Source: Runella rosea
GTDB lineage: Bacteria; Bacteroidota; Bacteroidia; Cytophagales; Spirosomataceae
Length of the DNA: 64,000 nt
Direction of reading: 5' to 3'
NCBI RefSeq assembly: GCF_003325355.1
Contig: NZ_CP030850.1
Span: forward strand, 5,965,001-6,029,000
A model generated the notes under the pieces. That model did not search any database, had not been told where the DNA came from, and worked only from the letters and a program-made list of their open reading frames with translations. Below, piece by piece: positions 51,827 to 61,906 of this stretch. Position 1 is the first letter of the stretch. Each line of letters starts with the position of its first letter. Both the position numbers and the translations under genes were made by a program.

Positions 51827-52042
51827 ATTTGCGACTGATTAGGCGGTGTTTGGTTGGGCCTTGAAAAGCGTTTGTATTTTTATTTAAAGAAGAGAATGCC
51901 TGTAAAGTACTACCAGAGGCGTATAAATCTGGGACAATTTTGTCGAAAATGCACAAAAAATAAAAATTTGCCTAGGTGATGGCCCAAAATCAAGCTGATG
52001 CTCTGGAGAGGAGGGGAGTGCAGGCGGTAAGCTTAAAAATAG

Positions 52043-52079
52043 AAAATCGGAGAATGAACGTGTTCCATTCTCCGATTTT
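52043..52079. terminator. Strong hairpin after the copper chaperone gene
   Basis: AAAATCGGAGAATG (52043-52056) pairs perfectly with CATTCTCCGATTTT (52066-52079). It is 23 bases past the stop of the minus-strand HMA gene, with T-rich sequence on the minus strand side. Confidence 0.85.
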
Positions 52080-52101
52080 GTCTTCATAATATATTATATT
52101 G

Positions 52102-52311
52102 CTATACTTCGGCGGCTTCAAACCCAGCCTTCTGAATGGCGGTTTGGATGAGTTCGCAGGTTAGATCTTCGCCCGATACAGTCAGGATTTTTTCGGGATT
52201 GTTGGTGTCAACTTTCCACGCCTCTACGTTTTCGAGTTGATTCAAGAAAGGAGTTACTTTTGCTACGCAGCCTCCGCAATTGATATTGGTTTTGAATTGT
52301 AAGGTTTCCAT
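52102..52311 (-). CDS. HMA-domain copper chaperone (CopZ-like)
   Basis: 69 residues, one heavy-metal-associated domain. The metal site is NCGGCVAKV (Cys 12 and 15, here C-G-G-C rather than the usual C-x-x-C with Ala/Ser). Small HMA proteins carry Cu(I) to a P-type ATPase, and the CopA gene lies 117 bases upstream on the same strand, so delivery to it is likely. Confidence 0.9.
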   Translation of the reverse strand: METLQFKTNINCGGCVAKVTPFLNQLENVEAWKVDTNNPEKILTVSGEDLTCELIQTAIQKAGFEAAEV

Positions 52312-52428
52312 GATTTGAATAATTGATGATTGTATGATTTTTATGGATGTAAGAGGTAAGAAATAAGAGGTTTGTTTTCTGTGTACTTCTGGTTTCTTAT
52401 TTCATGCCTTTTAATTCTTACTTCTTGA

Positions 52429-54645
52429 TTATAATTGCTTTAATTTAAGTCTCAGACTGTTTCCTACCACCGACACCGAACTCAGCGCCATGGCCGCGCC
52501 CGCAATCATCGGATTGAGCAAGAAGCCGTTGAGTGGGTATAACACGCCAGCGGCCAGCGGAATTCCGATAAGGTTGTAAATAAACGCCCAAAACAGATTT
52601 TGATGAATGGCCGCTACCGTCCATTTAGAAAGGCGAATGGCCTGCGCAATTTTGTGCAAATCGCCAGAGATAAGCGTCATTTTAGCCACGTCCATGGCAA
52701 TATCTGAACCTCGACCCATGGCAATGCTCACATCGGCCATGGCTAGCGCGTGGGAGTCGTTGATGCCGTCGCCGACCATGGCTACCACTTTGCCCGTTCG
52801 TTGTAATTCTTCCACAAAAGCGGCTTTGTCGGAGGGGAGCACTTGGGCTTTAAAATGGTTGATTCCCACTTGCTTCGCTACTAGTTGTGCCGTATGGGCA
52901 TTGTCGCCAGTCAACATATAAACCTCAATTCCTTGATTTTGAAGTTCTTCAATGGCTTTGGCCGATGTTTCTTTGATGGGGTCAGTAATGCCAAAGGCGG
53001 CGATTACCTTGGTTTCGTTGGCAAAAACAATGACTGTTTTTGCCTCCAATTGCCACTTTTCAATGGGCGATTCCGACAGAGATAGTTGTCGCTCGGTCAT
53101 CCATACGGGGCTGCCGACGTAATAATTTTCTCCATCGACGGTCGCTTTTACCCCCCGACCCGTTACGTTTTCAAACTGCTGCACCAAGCGCGTTTTGACA
53201 CCCTCCATTTTCAAATGATTCACCACGGCTTCGGCCAGTGGATGAGCCGATTGACTTTCGATGGCGAGCAAAATGCTTTTTTGAGTTTCATGGTTTTCCA
53301 CCCAAAAACTGTCGGTAAGCGTAGGTTTCCCTTCCGTAATGGTGCCCGTTTTGTCCAAAATGATGGCATTCACCCGATGGGCCAGTTCCAGACTTTCGGC
53401 ATCTTTGATGAGAATTCCGTTTTCAGCGCCTTTGCCCACGCCCACCATGATGGCCGTTGGGGTAGCCAATCCCAGCGCACACGGACAGGCAATGACTAGG
53501 ACCGTAACTGCCGCCAGTAAGCCTTGCGACAGGGCATTTTGGCCTCCTAAAATGAACCAAGCCAAAAACGTCAGAATGGCAATGCCAATGACAATCGGGA
53601 CAAAAATACCCGCGATTTTGTCGGTCAACTTTTGAATCGGAGCTTTGCTTCCTTGGGCATTTTGGACCATCTGGATGATGCCCGCCAATAGGGTTTCACC
53701 GCCGATTTTCTCTGCAATAAATCGGAAACTGCCCTGTTGATTGACCGTTCCAGCAAAGACTTTGGCTCCTTTGGTTTTCTCAACCGGAATAGGCTCGCCA
53801 GAAAGCATACTTTCATCCACAAACGAGGTGCCCGAAAGTACTTTTCCATCCACGGCAATCTTGTCGCCGGGCTTGACAATGATGCGGTCACCGATGCGGA
53901 CTTGGGCCAATTCCACTTCTTTTTCTTCGCCGTTTTCAATAATCCATACCGTATGCGGTTGTAGGCCCATCAGCTTTTTGATGGCCGAGGAGGTATTGGC
54001 TTTGGCTTTTTCTTCGAGCAATTTCCCCAACATAATAAACACAATCACAACGGCCGCCGCCTCAAAATAGACGTGCGGGTGAAGCCCCCGGCTGTGCCAA
54101 AATTCGGGGTATATGGTGTTAAAAAGGCTGAATAGGTAGGCGATTCCGGTGCTTAACGCCACGAGCGTATCCATGTTGGATTGCCCGTGGCGAGCTTGTT
54201 TCCAGGCGTTAATAAAAAAACTTTTGCCAAACAGGGCCAATACGGGCGTGGTCAGGGTCAGCATAATCCAATTGGCGTAGGGCATTTCCATAAAAAACAT
54301 GCCGATAACCACCACGGGAGCGGTTAGGATACTCGCCCAAACCACATTGTTTTTGAGTGATTGTACGTGGGCTGTTTTTAATTCAGCTTGCTTTACTTGG
54401 GCATTGGCGGTATCCAAAATCAAGTCATATCCCACGGCCTGCACCGATTTTTTGAGGGCTTCGGGGGAAGTTTGGGCGGAATTGAAAGTGATTTGAGCCG
54501 TTTCGTTGGCAAAGTTGACGGCACATTCCAATACCCCTTCCTGTTTGTTGAGGACGTTTTCGACGCTGCTCGCACAAGCCGCACAGGTCATTCCCGTCAC
54601 AGGAATCGTTATTTTTTGTTGGTTCTCTATCGTGAGCGTTTCCAT
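52429..54645 (-). CDS. copA: Copper-exporting P-type ATPase
   Basis: 738 residues from ATG 54645, which leaves an N-terminal HMA domain with [11 protein letters not shown]. Core P1B-ATPase marks are the transport motif [17 protein letters not shown], phosphorylation site DKTGTITEG, nucleotide segment and [20 protein letters not shown]. One HMA only. In the ATP hinge the usual DAPAL is DSHAL, as in some relatives. It exports Cu(I) to the periplasm. A CAAAGGTA (minus-strand TACCTTTG) promoter-like box is just upstream. Confidence 0.95.
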   Translation of the reverse strand: METLTIENQQKITIPVTGMTCAACASSVENVLNKQEGVLECAVNFANETAQITFNSAQTSPEALKKSVQAVGYDLILDTANAQVKQAELKTAHVQSLKNNVVWASILTAPVVVIGMFFMEMPYANWIMLTLTTPVLALFGKSFFINAWKQARHGQSNMDTLVALSTGIAYLFSLFNTIYPEFWHSRGLHPHVYFEAAAVVIVFIMLGKLLEEKAKANTSSAIKKLMGLQPHTVWIIENGEEKEVELAQVRIGDRIIVKPGDKIAVDGKVLSGTSFVDESMLSGEPIPVEKTKGAKVFAGTVNQQGSFRFIAEKIGGETLLAGIIQMVQNAQGSKAPIQKLTDKIAGIFVPIVIGIAILTFLAWFILGGQNALSQGLLAAVTVLVIACPCALGLATPTAIMVGVGKGAENGILIKDAESLELAHRVNAIILDKTGTITEGKPTLTDSFWVENHETQKSILLAIESQSAHPLAEAVVNHLKMEGVKTRLVQQFENVTGRGVKATVDGENYYVGSPVWMTERQLSLSESPIEKWQLEAKTVIVFANETKVIAAFGITDPIKETSAKAIEELQNQGIEVYMLTGDNAHTAQLVAKQVGINHFKAQVLPSDKAAFVEELQRTGKVVAMVGDGINDSHALAMADVSIAMGRGSDIAMDVAKMTLISGDLHKIAQAIRLSKWTVAAIHQNLFWAFIYNLIGIPLAAGVLYPLNGFLLNPMIAGAAMALSSVSVVGNSLRLKLKQL

Positions 54646-54987
54646 GCTATTGTTGATTTGACGGTACAAAGGTACAGTGCTTAGGTGGGGGAGTTGTTAC
54701 ACGATTTTTGGTAAAATTTATACTTTTATCGTTTCGGTTAAGGCCTTTGAATTTGAGCACCTAAAAACAATTTACAACTTGTGAATACGCAACATCTAAA
54801 CGCCGAGTCAGGTTCTCAAAACTCAGCGTATCAGCCAAATATTGGGTTTCTCGGCAACTTTATTTTATACCATGATGGCAGCAAAAAACGGTTTTCTGTT
54901 ACTTTCTTTTTCAATTGCCTGAAATAATCGAATATCTTCGTACTAAGTAAGAATGTGTCAGTTCCTTTTAATACAAAACAACTCGCC
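54646..54987. other. Divergent intergenic region between copA and the GH95-like gene
   Basis: About 340 bases. On the minus strand the -7-like box TACCTTTG is near copA. I see no palindrome that would be a clear CueR- or CsoR-type operator, and no gene. Confidence 0.5.
54667..54674 (-). promoter_or_regulatory. Candidate copA promoter -7 box
   Basis: Minus strand reads TACCTTTG, an exact TAnnTTTG, about 22 bases before the copA ATG. No good -33 element; short leader. Confidence 0.4.
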
Positions 54988-57276
54988 ATGTTAAAACGCC
55001 TTCTCTGCCTATTTTTGGGCATCTTCTTAGGGTTGACCGAAGTAGCCGTTGCCCAAGTTGCAGCCAAACACGACTTGATTTTTGACAAACTCCCAACGCG
55101 TTGGGACGAAGCACTGCCGTTGGGGAATGGTTTTATTGGAGAGTTGATTTGGCAAAAAGGCAATAATCTACGCTTCTCTCTCGACCACGCTGAACTGTGG
55201 GATTTACGCCCGATGGAAGGCATGAAAAAGCCCGAGTTTACGTATGCATGGGTACAGGAGCAAATCAAGAAAAACAACTACGCCGCTGTACAGCAATACG
55301 GCGATGTACCGTATGAACGGGAGCCTGCTCCGAGCAAGATTCCGGGCGCTGCATTGGAAATAGAAAGCCAAACTTGGGGCGAAGTAAGCTCCGCTCGGGT
55401 GGATATACAAAAAGCCATCGCCGAAGTAAAATGGGCCAACGGGGCCAAACTTACCTCTTTTGTTCATGCTTCCTCGCTGCTAGGTTATTTTCGGGTGGAA
55501 GGTGTGAAAGATTTAAAAATCAGTTTATTAACTCCAAAATATGAAGGAGAAGTAGACAAAACAGCTGGTGGGTCGGTAGCGGGAGATGATTTGGCGCGGT
55601 TGGGCTACCAACAGGGAAAAGTGATTCAACAGGGAAACGCCTATACCTATCGCCAAAAAGGCTGGGGTGGGTTCGAGTACGAAGTAAGTGTACGCTGGAA
55701 ACCGCTCGGTGCCGATGTATGGGAAGGGGTTTGGGCGATTTCGGCGCATTATCCCAACAAGCCTAAACCAGCCGCCAATACATTGACCGCTAAAGTAGTC
55801 CCCTTTGAAAAAGCGGTCCTAACACACTTGTCTTGGTGGAAAAATTTCTGGGCTAAATCGAGTGTTGAGTTGCCAGATGCCGTGTTGGAAAAACAGTATT
55901 ATCTGGAACAGTATAAATTTGGCAGCACGGCCCGTCGGGGGGCACCGCCGATTTCATTGCAAGCAGTTTGGACGGCCGATAACGGCCGATTGCCACCGTG
56001 GAAAGGCGATTTTCACCATGATTTGAATACGCAGTTAAGTTATTGGCCTGGCTATACCGCCAATCATTTGGAAGAAACCCTCGGCTACCTTGACCACCTC
56101 GACCAAAATCGCCCCGCGTACCGTGAGTATACCAAATGGTTTTACCAAAGTGAGGGAATCAATGTTCCTGGCGTGACCACGCTCACGGGGGTACCGATGG
56201 GCGGATGGATTCAGTACTCGTTTTCGCCGACAGTCTCTTCGTGGCTGGCGCAGCATTATTACCTGCAATGGCGCTATAGTATGGACCGTGATTTCTTGCA
56301 AAAAAGGGCCTATCCGTGGTTCAAAGAGGTGGCGACATTCTTGGAGAAAAATACGTTTCTGAACGCACAGGGACACCGCCAGCTTCCCATCAGTTCGAGT
56401 CCAGAAATCAATGACAATCGGGTAACTGCTTGGTTTTCTGAGAATACGAACTATGATTTGTCGCTCATGCGTTTTACGTTTAGCAAAGCCGCTGAGTTGG
56501 CGGCAGAATTGAAACTACCGCAGGAAGCTGCGCATTGGCGGGATATTTTCGGCCAGTTTGCTCCTTATGCCCTTTCTGAAAACGCCGAATTGAAATTCGC
56601 ACCGTCGTTGCCCTATAATCAATCACACCGGCATTTTTCGCACGTGATGGCCATTCATCCTTTGGGGGAAATTCGCTGGGAAAACGGAGAGAACGATCAA
56701 AATATTATCAAAAATAGCCTCGCTTTGCTCGATAAAATTGGGCCAGATTGGTGGTGTGGCTACTCGTATGCGTGGTTGGGTAGCCTGAAAGCGCGCGCCA
56801 AAGATGGCACAGGCGCGGCCAAAACGTTACGCACTTTTGCGACGGCGTTTTGCTTACCCAACTCCTTTCATGCCAACGGCGACCAAACGAAATCGGGCTT
56901 GTCTAAGTTTACCTACCGACCGTTTACACTGGAGGGAAATTTTGCGTTTGCGGCGGGAGTACAGGAGATGCTGGTGCAAAGCTATGCGGGTTTTATTGAA
57001 GTGTTTCCCGCCGTACCTGCCGATTGGAAAGACGTTTCGTTTAAAGAACTACGGGCTGAAGGTGCCGTGTTGGTCAGCGGAAAACGCTCGGGCGGCTTGG
57101 TGGACGAAGTCATTTTAAAATCAGAAAAAGGCGGTATGGCGCGCCTTAAATTGCCCTTCAAAACACACTTTGTAAAGGAGAAAAAAGGGGCTGTGCTGGA
57201 GAAAATGGAGAATGAATTTGTGGAAGTTAGTTTCGAAAAAGGTGGGTTCATTGTTTTTAAAAATGGATACGAATAA
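54988..57276 (+). CDS. GH95-like secreted glycoside hydrolase (alpha-L-fucosidase type)
   Basis: 762 residues from ATG 54988, which opens a signal peptide (KRLLCLFLGIFLGLTEVAVAQ). The N-terminus (DKLPTRWDEALPLGNGFIGELIW, LRFSLDHAELWDLRP) is the GH95-type domain with the conserved FSLDHAELW. The catalytic barrel has PPWKGDFHHDLNTQLSYWPGYT with the acidic D/N-rich pair and PEINDNRVTAWFSENTNYD. GH95 enzymes release fucose or galactose; the exact linkage is not readable. It is a possible partner of the sialidase and sulfatase. Confidence 0.85.
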   Translation: MLKRLLCLFLGIFLGLTEVAVAQVAAKHDLIFDKLPTRWDEALPLGNGFIGELIWQKGNNLRFSLDHAELWDLRPMEGMKKPEFTYAWVQEQIKKNNYAAVQQYGDVPYEREPAPSKIPGAALEIESQTWGEVSSARVDIQKAIAEVKWANGAKLTSFVHASSLLGYFRVEGVKDLKISLLTPKYEGEVDKTAGGSVAGDDLARLGYQQGKVIQQGNAYTYRQKGWGGFEYEVSVRWKPLGADVWEGVWAISAHYPNKPKPAANTLTAKVVPFEKAVLTHLSWWKNFWAKSSVELPDAVLEKQYYLEQYKFGSTARRGAPPISLQAVWTADNGRLPPWKGDFHHDLNTQLSYWPGYTANHLEETLGYLDHLDQNRPAYREYTKWFYQSEGINVPGVTTLTGVPMGGWIQYSFSPTVSSWLAQHYYLQWRYSMDRDFLQKRAYPWFKEVATFLEKNTFLNAQGHRQLPISSSPEINDNRVTAWFSENTNYDLSLMRFTFSKAAELAAELKLPQEAAHWRDIFGQFAPYALSENAELKFAPSLPYNQSHRHFSHVMAIHPLGEIRWENGENDQNIIKNSLALLDKIGPDWWCGYSYAWLGSLKARAKDGTGAAKTLRTFATAFCLPNSFHANGDQTKSGLSKFTYRPFTLEGNFAFAAGVQEMLVQSYAGFIEVFPAVPADWKDVSFKELRAEGAVLVSGKRSGGLVDEVILKSEKGGMARLKLPFKTHFVKEKKGAVLEKMENEFVEVSFEKGGFIVFKNGYE

Positions 57277-57429
57277 CTAAAAAGGCGATTCTGGCCGATG
57301 GACGCATAAAGACCAGTCATTCAGTAGAATAATTGTCGTTGAATCTCGTTTATTTTAGTGCTTTCTCGATAGAATGACTGTGGTAATGCGATGGTGAAAA
57401 TCAAAAGTGAAAATCTGGCGATTTGTCTG

Positions 57430-57437
57430 TAACTTTG
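57430..57437 (+). promoter_or_regulatory. Candidate surE promoter -7 box
   Basis: TAACTTTG is an exact TAnnTTTG. The predicted leader to the surE ATG at 57465 is about 20 bases. No clean -33 TTG at normal distance. Confidence 0.5.
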
Positions 57438-57464
57438 CCCGCCTAAAATGAGAAATAACCCATT

Positions 57465-58256
57465 ATGTATCCTCCAAAACCGCTAATATTAGTTAGTAAT
57501 GACGATGGCATTACATCGTTAGGAATCAGGACGTTAGTAGAGTTAATGCAAGAGTTGGGCGACGTCGTCGTGGTGGCCCCCGACAGCCCCCAATCGGGGA
57601 TGGGGCATGCGATTACGATTGGGGAGCCATTGCGGCTTCATGCAACGGAGATTTTTAAAGATGTAAGGGCCTACGAATGCAGCGGTACGCCAGCCGATTG
57701 TGTAAAATTGGGCAAGCATTATGTGTTAAAAGACCGTACTCCCGACCTGGTAGTGAGTGGTATCAACCACGGGTCCAACAGCTCTATTAGTATCTTGTAT
57801 TCTGGTACGATGTCAGCGGCCATCGAAGCGGCTATTGAAGGGATTCCAGCTATCGGATTTTCGCTATGCGATTTTGCTCCGAATGCTGATTTTTCGCACG
57901 CTAAACCCTACATTTTGCAGATTGCAAAGGCCGTTTTGGAGAATGGATTACCCAAAGGGGTGGCCCTTAATGTGAATTTTCCAAAAAAATCTGATGAGCC
58001 ACTGAAAGGAACGCGCATTTGCCGCCAAACCAACGGAAAATGGGAGGAAGAGTTTGAGAAAAGAAAAGACCCGCACGGGCGTAGTTATTTTTGGATGGCG
58101 GGAAAATTTGTCAATTATGATGAAGGTATGGAGGATACCGACGAGTGGGCACTGGCCAATAACTACGCCGCAGTAGTGCCTTGTCAGTATGATATGACTG
58201 CCTATCAAACGGTTGAGTTAATGAAACAGTGGCAGTTGGAAGAAATAGAAAGTTAG
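57465..58256 (+). CDS. surE: 5'/3'-nucleotidase SurE
   Basis: 263 residues, cytoplasmic. Motifs: LILVSNDDGITSLGIRTL (metal-binding DD), ECSGTPADCVKLG, and VVSGINHGSNSSI. It dephosphorylates nucleoside 5'- and 3'-monophosphates and short polyphosphate. The GH3-family gene follows about 100 bases later on the same strand. Confidence 0.96.
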   Translation: MYPPKPLILVSNDDGITSLGIRTLVELMQELGDVVVVAPDSPQSGMGHAITIGEPLRLHATEIFKDVRAYECSGTPADCVKLGKHYVLKDRTPDLVVSGINHGSNSSISILYSGTMSAAIEAAIEGIPAIGFSLCDFAPNADFSHAKPYILQIAKAVLENGLPKGVALNVNFPKKSDEPLKGTRICRQTNGKWEEEFEKRKDPHGRSYFWMAGKFVNYDEGMEDTDEWALANNYAAVVPCQYDMTAYQTVELMKQWQLEEIES

Positions 58257-58362
58257 AGGCAGAAAGGTAATTGAATCTTTGCCGCATCATCTTAAAAACT
58301 CTCTCGAAAATAGACCTTTCAGCTTATGAAAAATCAACAATCATTTAAAAAAACCTGCTAGC

Positions 58363-59940
58363 ATGGCACTTTTAGGAAACTTGTTAAAAGGAGGACTAAA
58401 GCTGACCGTAAGCATTCAGCGTGAGAAAAACAATCACGCAAAAGTGCAGCGAAAAACGTTGAGCAAGCTTCTTGCAAAGGCGCGTTATACGCAGTTCGGT
58501 GAAAAGTATAATTTTGAAGAAATACTTAATACCGCCGTTTTTGACGAAGGCAATACGTTTTACGAAAAATACAAACAGTTCGTTCCCGTTCATAATTACG
58601 AAAAAATTTTCCGTGAATGGTGGCATAAGGCACATGAAGGAGAAAAAAATGTATGCTGGCCCGGGCGGGTCAAATACTTTGCGTTGAGCTCGGGTACGTC
58701 GGAGGCGGCGTCGAAGTTCATCCCCGTTACCAAAGCCATGACCAAATCGTTTCAGCGCACGAGTATTCGTCAAATCCTATCATTGGGGCGGTACGAAGAA
58801 TTGCCGAGTGACCTTTACGAAAAAGGCTTCTTGATGATTGGCGGCAGCACCGACCTGAGCTCTATTGACGAAGGGCGTTTTCAGGGAGATGTGAGTGGCA
58901 TCAATGCGGCCAATATTCCTTTTTGGTTTGAGCGATATTATAAACCTGGGCCTGAGATTGCCCGCGAGCGTGACTGGAGCCGGAAGCTGGAAAAAATCGT
59001 GGAAGAAGCCCCCAACTGGGACATTGGTTTTATGGCGGGTGTTCCGGCTTGGCTCCAAATTATCATGGAGAAAATCATTGAACGCTACAAGCTTAAAAAT
59101 ATCCACGAAATCTGGCCAAACCTCAGCGTTTTTGGCCACGGTGGGGTTTCTTTTGAACCTTATCGCGCTGGTTTTGAAAAACTCCTCGGCCGACCGCTTA
59201 TCTACATTGATACGTATCTGGCATCAGAAGGTTTCATTGCTTTCCAAAATCGTCCGCATGCTGATGGGATGCGTTTGGTACTCGACAATGGCATTTTCTA
59301 CGAATTTGTACCTTTCAACGAGAAAAATTTTACCGAAGACGGAGAACTTGTCCCCAATCCGCAAACCCTGATGATTGATGAAGTGGAAGAAGGCGTAGAC
59401 TACGCCCTGCTGATTTCCACCTGCTCAGGAGCGTGGCGCTACCTGATTGGCGACACGATTAAGTTTGCCAACAAACAACGCGCTGAAATTACCATTACGG
59501 GGCGTACAAAGCATTATTTGAGCCTTTGCGGAGAGCACCTTTCCGTCGAAAACATGAACAAGGCAGTGGAGCTGAGCGCCGAAGAGTTGGGAATCACCGT
59601 GAAAGAATTTACGGTAGCGGGCATTCGCCACGATTCGCTTTTTGCGCACCAATGGTATATCGGCACCGACGACGAAGTTGACGCCGATGCCCTGCGCGAT
59701 AAGATTGATGGCCACCTCAAAGTGCTCAATGATGATTACATTGTGGAGCGGCGGCATGCCTTAAAAGATGTCTTTGTGACGGTTTTGCCTTCGGCTACTT
59801 TTTTGGGTTGGATGGCCAAAAGGGGTAAAATGGGCGGACAAAATAAGTTTCCACGTGTTCTGAAAAAGAACCTCATTGATGAATGGGAAGCGTATTTACT
59901 GGAACAAGGACTACAAGTTGAGACCGTTAATCTAAAATAA
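58363..59940 (+). CDS. GH3 auxin-responsive-family adenylating enzyme
   Basis: 525 residues. The GH3 layout is clear: KLLAKARYTQFGEKYNF, FALSSGTSEAASKFIPVT (ATP-binding), YLASEGFIAF, and STCSGAWRYLIGDTIKF. In plants GH3 enzymes join acids to amino acids by acyl-adenylate; bacterial homologues are uncharacterised. No neighbouring biosynthetic gene suggests a substrate. A strong terminator follows. Confidence 0.9.
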   Translation: MALLGNLLKGGLKLTVSIQREKNNHAKVQRKTLSKLLAKARYTQFGEKYNFEEILNTAVFDEGNTFYEKYKQFVPVHNYEKIFREWWHKAHEGEKNVCWPGRVKYFALSSGTSEAASKFIPVTKAMTKSFQRTSIRQILSLGRYEELPSDLYEKGFLMIGGSTDLSSIDEGRFQGDVSGINAANIPFWFERYYKPGPEIARERDWSRKLEKIVEEAPNWDIGFMAGVPAWLQIIMEKIIERYKLKNIHEIWPNLSVFGHGGVSFEPYRAGFEKLLGRPLIYIDTYLASEGFIAFQNRPHADGMRLVLDNGIFYEFVPFNEKNFTEDGELVPNPQTLMIDEVEEGVDYALLISTCSGAWRYLIGDTIKFANKQRAEITITGRTKHYLSLCGEHLSVENMNKAVELSAEELGITVKEFTVAGIRHDSLFAHQWYIGTDDEVDADALRDKIDGHLKVLNDDYIVERRHALKDVFVTVLPSATFLGWMAKRGKMGGQNKFPRVLKKNLIDEWEAYLLEQGLQVETVNLK

Positions 59941-60012
59941 ACGCCACTTTCTAAGCCTGCTTTATTCCGATTCATAGGCAGGAAATTACACTTCAGCGAG
60001 CTGCCAGTTGCT

Positions 60013-60063
60013 ACTGCCCTTCGACAAGCGCCATCTTTGCGTTGTCGAAGGGCAGTATTTTTT
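60013..60063 (+). terminator. Rho-independent terminator after the GH3 gene
   Basis: ACTGCCCTTCGACAA (60013-60027) is perfectly complementary to TTGTCGAAGGGCAGT (60042-60056), followed by seven T. Confidence 0.9.
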
Positions 60064-60140
60064 TGCGTCGTTTATCGCATTAAGTTATTTCTCTCACGGC
60101 ACATTCATACAACCACTTTAAAAAAACAAAAAAGTAAGCC

Positions 60141-60632
60141 ATGAAACGAATTAACTCTTTTATTGCGGCCACAATGGCCATTCTGTTGATGACCCTTGCA
60201 GGGTGCAAAAAAAATGAAATCGAAAGCGAGCCCGCAGATGGCCTCCCTTTTGTGGGTAAACGAATGGTACTTTCCTCCTTTATCATGGATCCCGCGGTCG
60301 ACTTTGACGGGGATGGAAAAGTGGATCCTGATTTGATGGTTTTTTTGCCAGACTGCGAAAAAGACAACGTCATGATTTTTGAAAAGGGTGGCAGATTGTC
60401 GGGCGATAACGGCGCCAAGCGTTGCGATGATGACAGCCCTGGGCAGGGAAACACAGGTAGCTGGACGTATGATGAACAGACTAAAATGTTGCGTATTGTG
60501 GATGGCGTCGACAATACCGATATTTCGGAGTTGAAAGTCATCGAGGCTTCCTCTAAAACCCTGAAAGCGCAGGTAGAAGTTGAAGAAGATGGTTTTGTGA
60601 TTAAAGCCATCATGACTTGGAAAGCGCTATAA
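60141..60632 (+). CDS. Lipocalin-like lipoprotein
   Basis: 163 residues with a lipoprotein signal (ATMAILLMTLAGC). The mature part has a single-domain layout with FVGKRMVLSSFIMDPAVDFDG, an Asp-rich DGDGKVDPD segment reminiscent of a calcium loop, and GSWTYDEQTKMLRIVDG as in lipocalin-like proteins. Function is unknown. It precedes a LytS/LytTR pair by 24 bases and might be its outer-membrane input, but this is inference. Confidence 0.8.
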   Translation: MKRINSFIAATMAILLMTLAGCKKNEIESEPADGLPFVGKRMVLSSFIMDPAVDFDGDGKVDPDLMVFLPDCEKDNVMIFEKGGRLSGDNGAKRCDDDSPGQGNTGSWTYDEQTKMLRIVDGVDNTDISELKVIEASSKTLKAQVEVEEDGFVIKAIMTWKAL

Positions 60633-60656
60633 ACGAGCTCCTCGAAATCTGAAAAT

Positions 60657-61814
60657 TTGGAGTCGTTTGCCGCTGGCAGGAAAGGCAAAAAGAAGGTATT
60701 TTCAATCAAAACAACTACAAGATTGACCCGATTGAATGACAGATGGCTACGTATCATTGGCATCACATTGTTGATGCTGATGAGCGTATCTGTCAATAAT
60801 TACCTCCAAATGCCATTCAGTTGGACGGTTGCCGGGCGGTTGATGCTTACAATGACTTCTATTGTGGCTACTTGGCACCTCAATCGTTTTGTTATTTTTA
60901 AGTTTAGAGAACAGTATCCTCTGGGTAGCCAGATTATAAAACGGCTTGTTTTAACGTTTTTGACGGGGATGCTCGGGACTACGCTGGTGCTTTGGCTGAC
61001 GGGTATTGCAAGGCACTGGCTTATTTATCAAACGCTGGATGATTCTATGATCCAACACTATGTCACATTTACAATCAACAATCATCGTCTTTCACTGTGG
61101 TTTTATGGAGTCGATTTTGTAAAGGCAGCCATTATGTTTCTACTTTTTTTGCCGGTGTATGAGGCGCTTTTCTTTGCTGTCGAATCCCGAGAAATAAAAA
61201 ACCGACTTCAGCAATCAGAGCGTGAAAAAGAAGCACTGGAGAAAACCAATCTTCAAAGCCAATTGGAAGCGTTAAAGCAGCAAGTAAACCCGCATTTTTT
61301 GTTCAATAGCCTGAACGCTCTCGGAACCCTCATTGAGGAAGACCCACCGCAAGCCTCCCTTTTTCTGGAAGAATTGAGCACGGTGTATCGTTATTTATTG
61401 CGGAGCAATGAGCAGAATCTCACCACTTTGGGGGCTGAACTGGATTTTATTCATTCGTATACACATTTGCTCAAAACGCGCTACGGAGCAGGGTTAAAGA
61501 TTACTATTCATGTCGATTCTGTTCACGAAGCATTTTTGCTACCTCCTCTGACGTTGCAATTGTTGGTAGAAAATGCCGTTAAGCACAACATTATTTTGCC
61601 CGAACAGCCGCTTTCTATTTCGATTTTTACGAACTCCGACAATCAATTGGTGATTACCAACAACTTACAGCGAAAAAATACCAAAATACACTCAAATGGC
61701 CTGGGGCTCAATAATATCCTGACCAAATATAAAATGTTGGGGCAGACTGTTCCGACCATTCTTGAAAATGAAAGTCAGTTCTCGGTTAGGTTGCCTTTGA
61801 TAAGATATAATTGA
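60657..61814 (+). CDS. LytS-type sensor histidine kinase
   Basis: 385 residues if started at TTG 60657. No in-frame ATG precedes the first membrane helix until 60774; TTG codons at 60723 or 60732 are also possible and would give a protein of about 360 residues. Four hydrophobic helices are followed by a coiled coil (QQSEREKEALEKTNLQSQLE), the His phosphorylation site QQVNPHFLFNSLNALGTL, and the ATPase N box QLLVENAVKHNII. It pairs with the LytTR regulator about 90 bases downstream. Confidence 0.88.
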   Translation: MESFAAGRKGKKKVFSIKTTTRLTRLNDRWLRIIGITLLMLMSVSVNNYLQMPFSWTVAGRLMLTMTSIVATWHLNRFVIFKFREQYPLGSQIIKRLVLTFLTGMLGTTLVLWLTGIARHWLIYQTLDDSMIQHYVTFTINNHRLSLWFYGVDFVKAAIMFLLFLPVYEALFFAVESREIKNRLQQSEREKEALEKTNLQSQLEALKQQVNPHFLFNSLNALGTLIEEDPPQASLFLEELSTVYRYLLRSNEQNLTTLGAELDFIHSYTHLLKTRYGAGLKITIHVDSVHEAFLLPPLTLQLLVENAVKHNIILPEQPLSISIFTNSDNQLVITNNLQRKNTKIHSNGLGLNNILTKYKMLGQTVPTILENESQFSVRLPLIRYN

Positions 61815-61906
61815 CGACTCAAAGCCCTTTTGTACCGTTTTAAAAACTCAATTCTTGAAAAATAGACGATTATGGTCGATTTTTAACCCATTAATCTTTG
61901 CTCACT

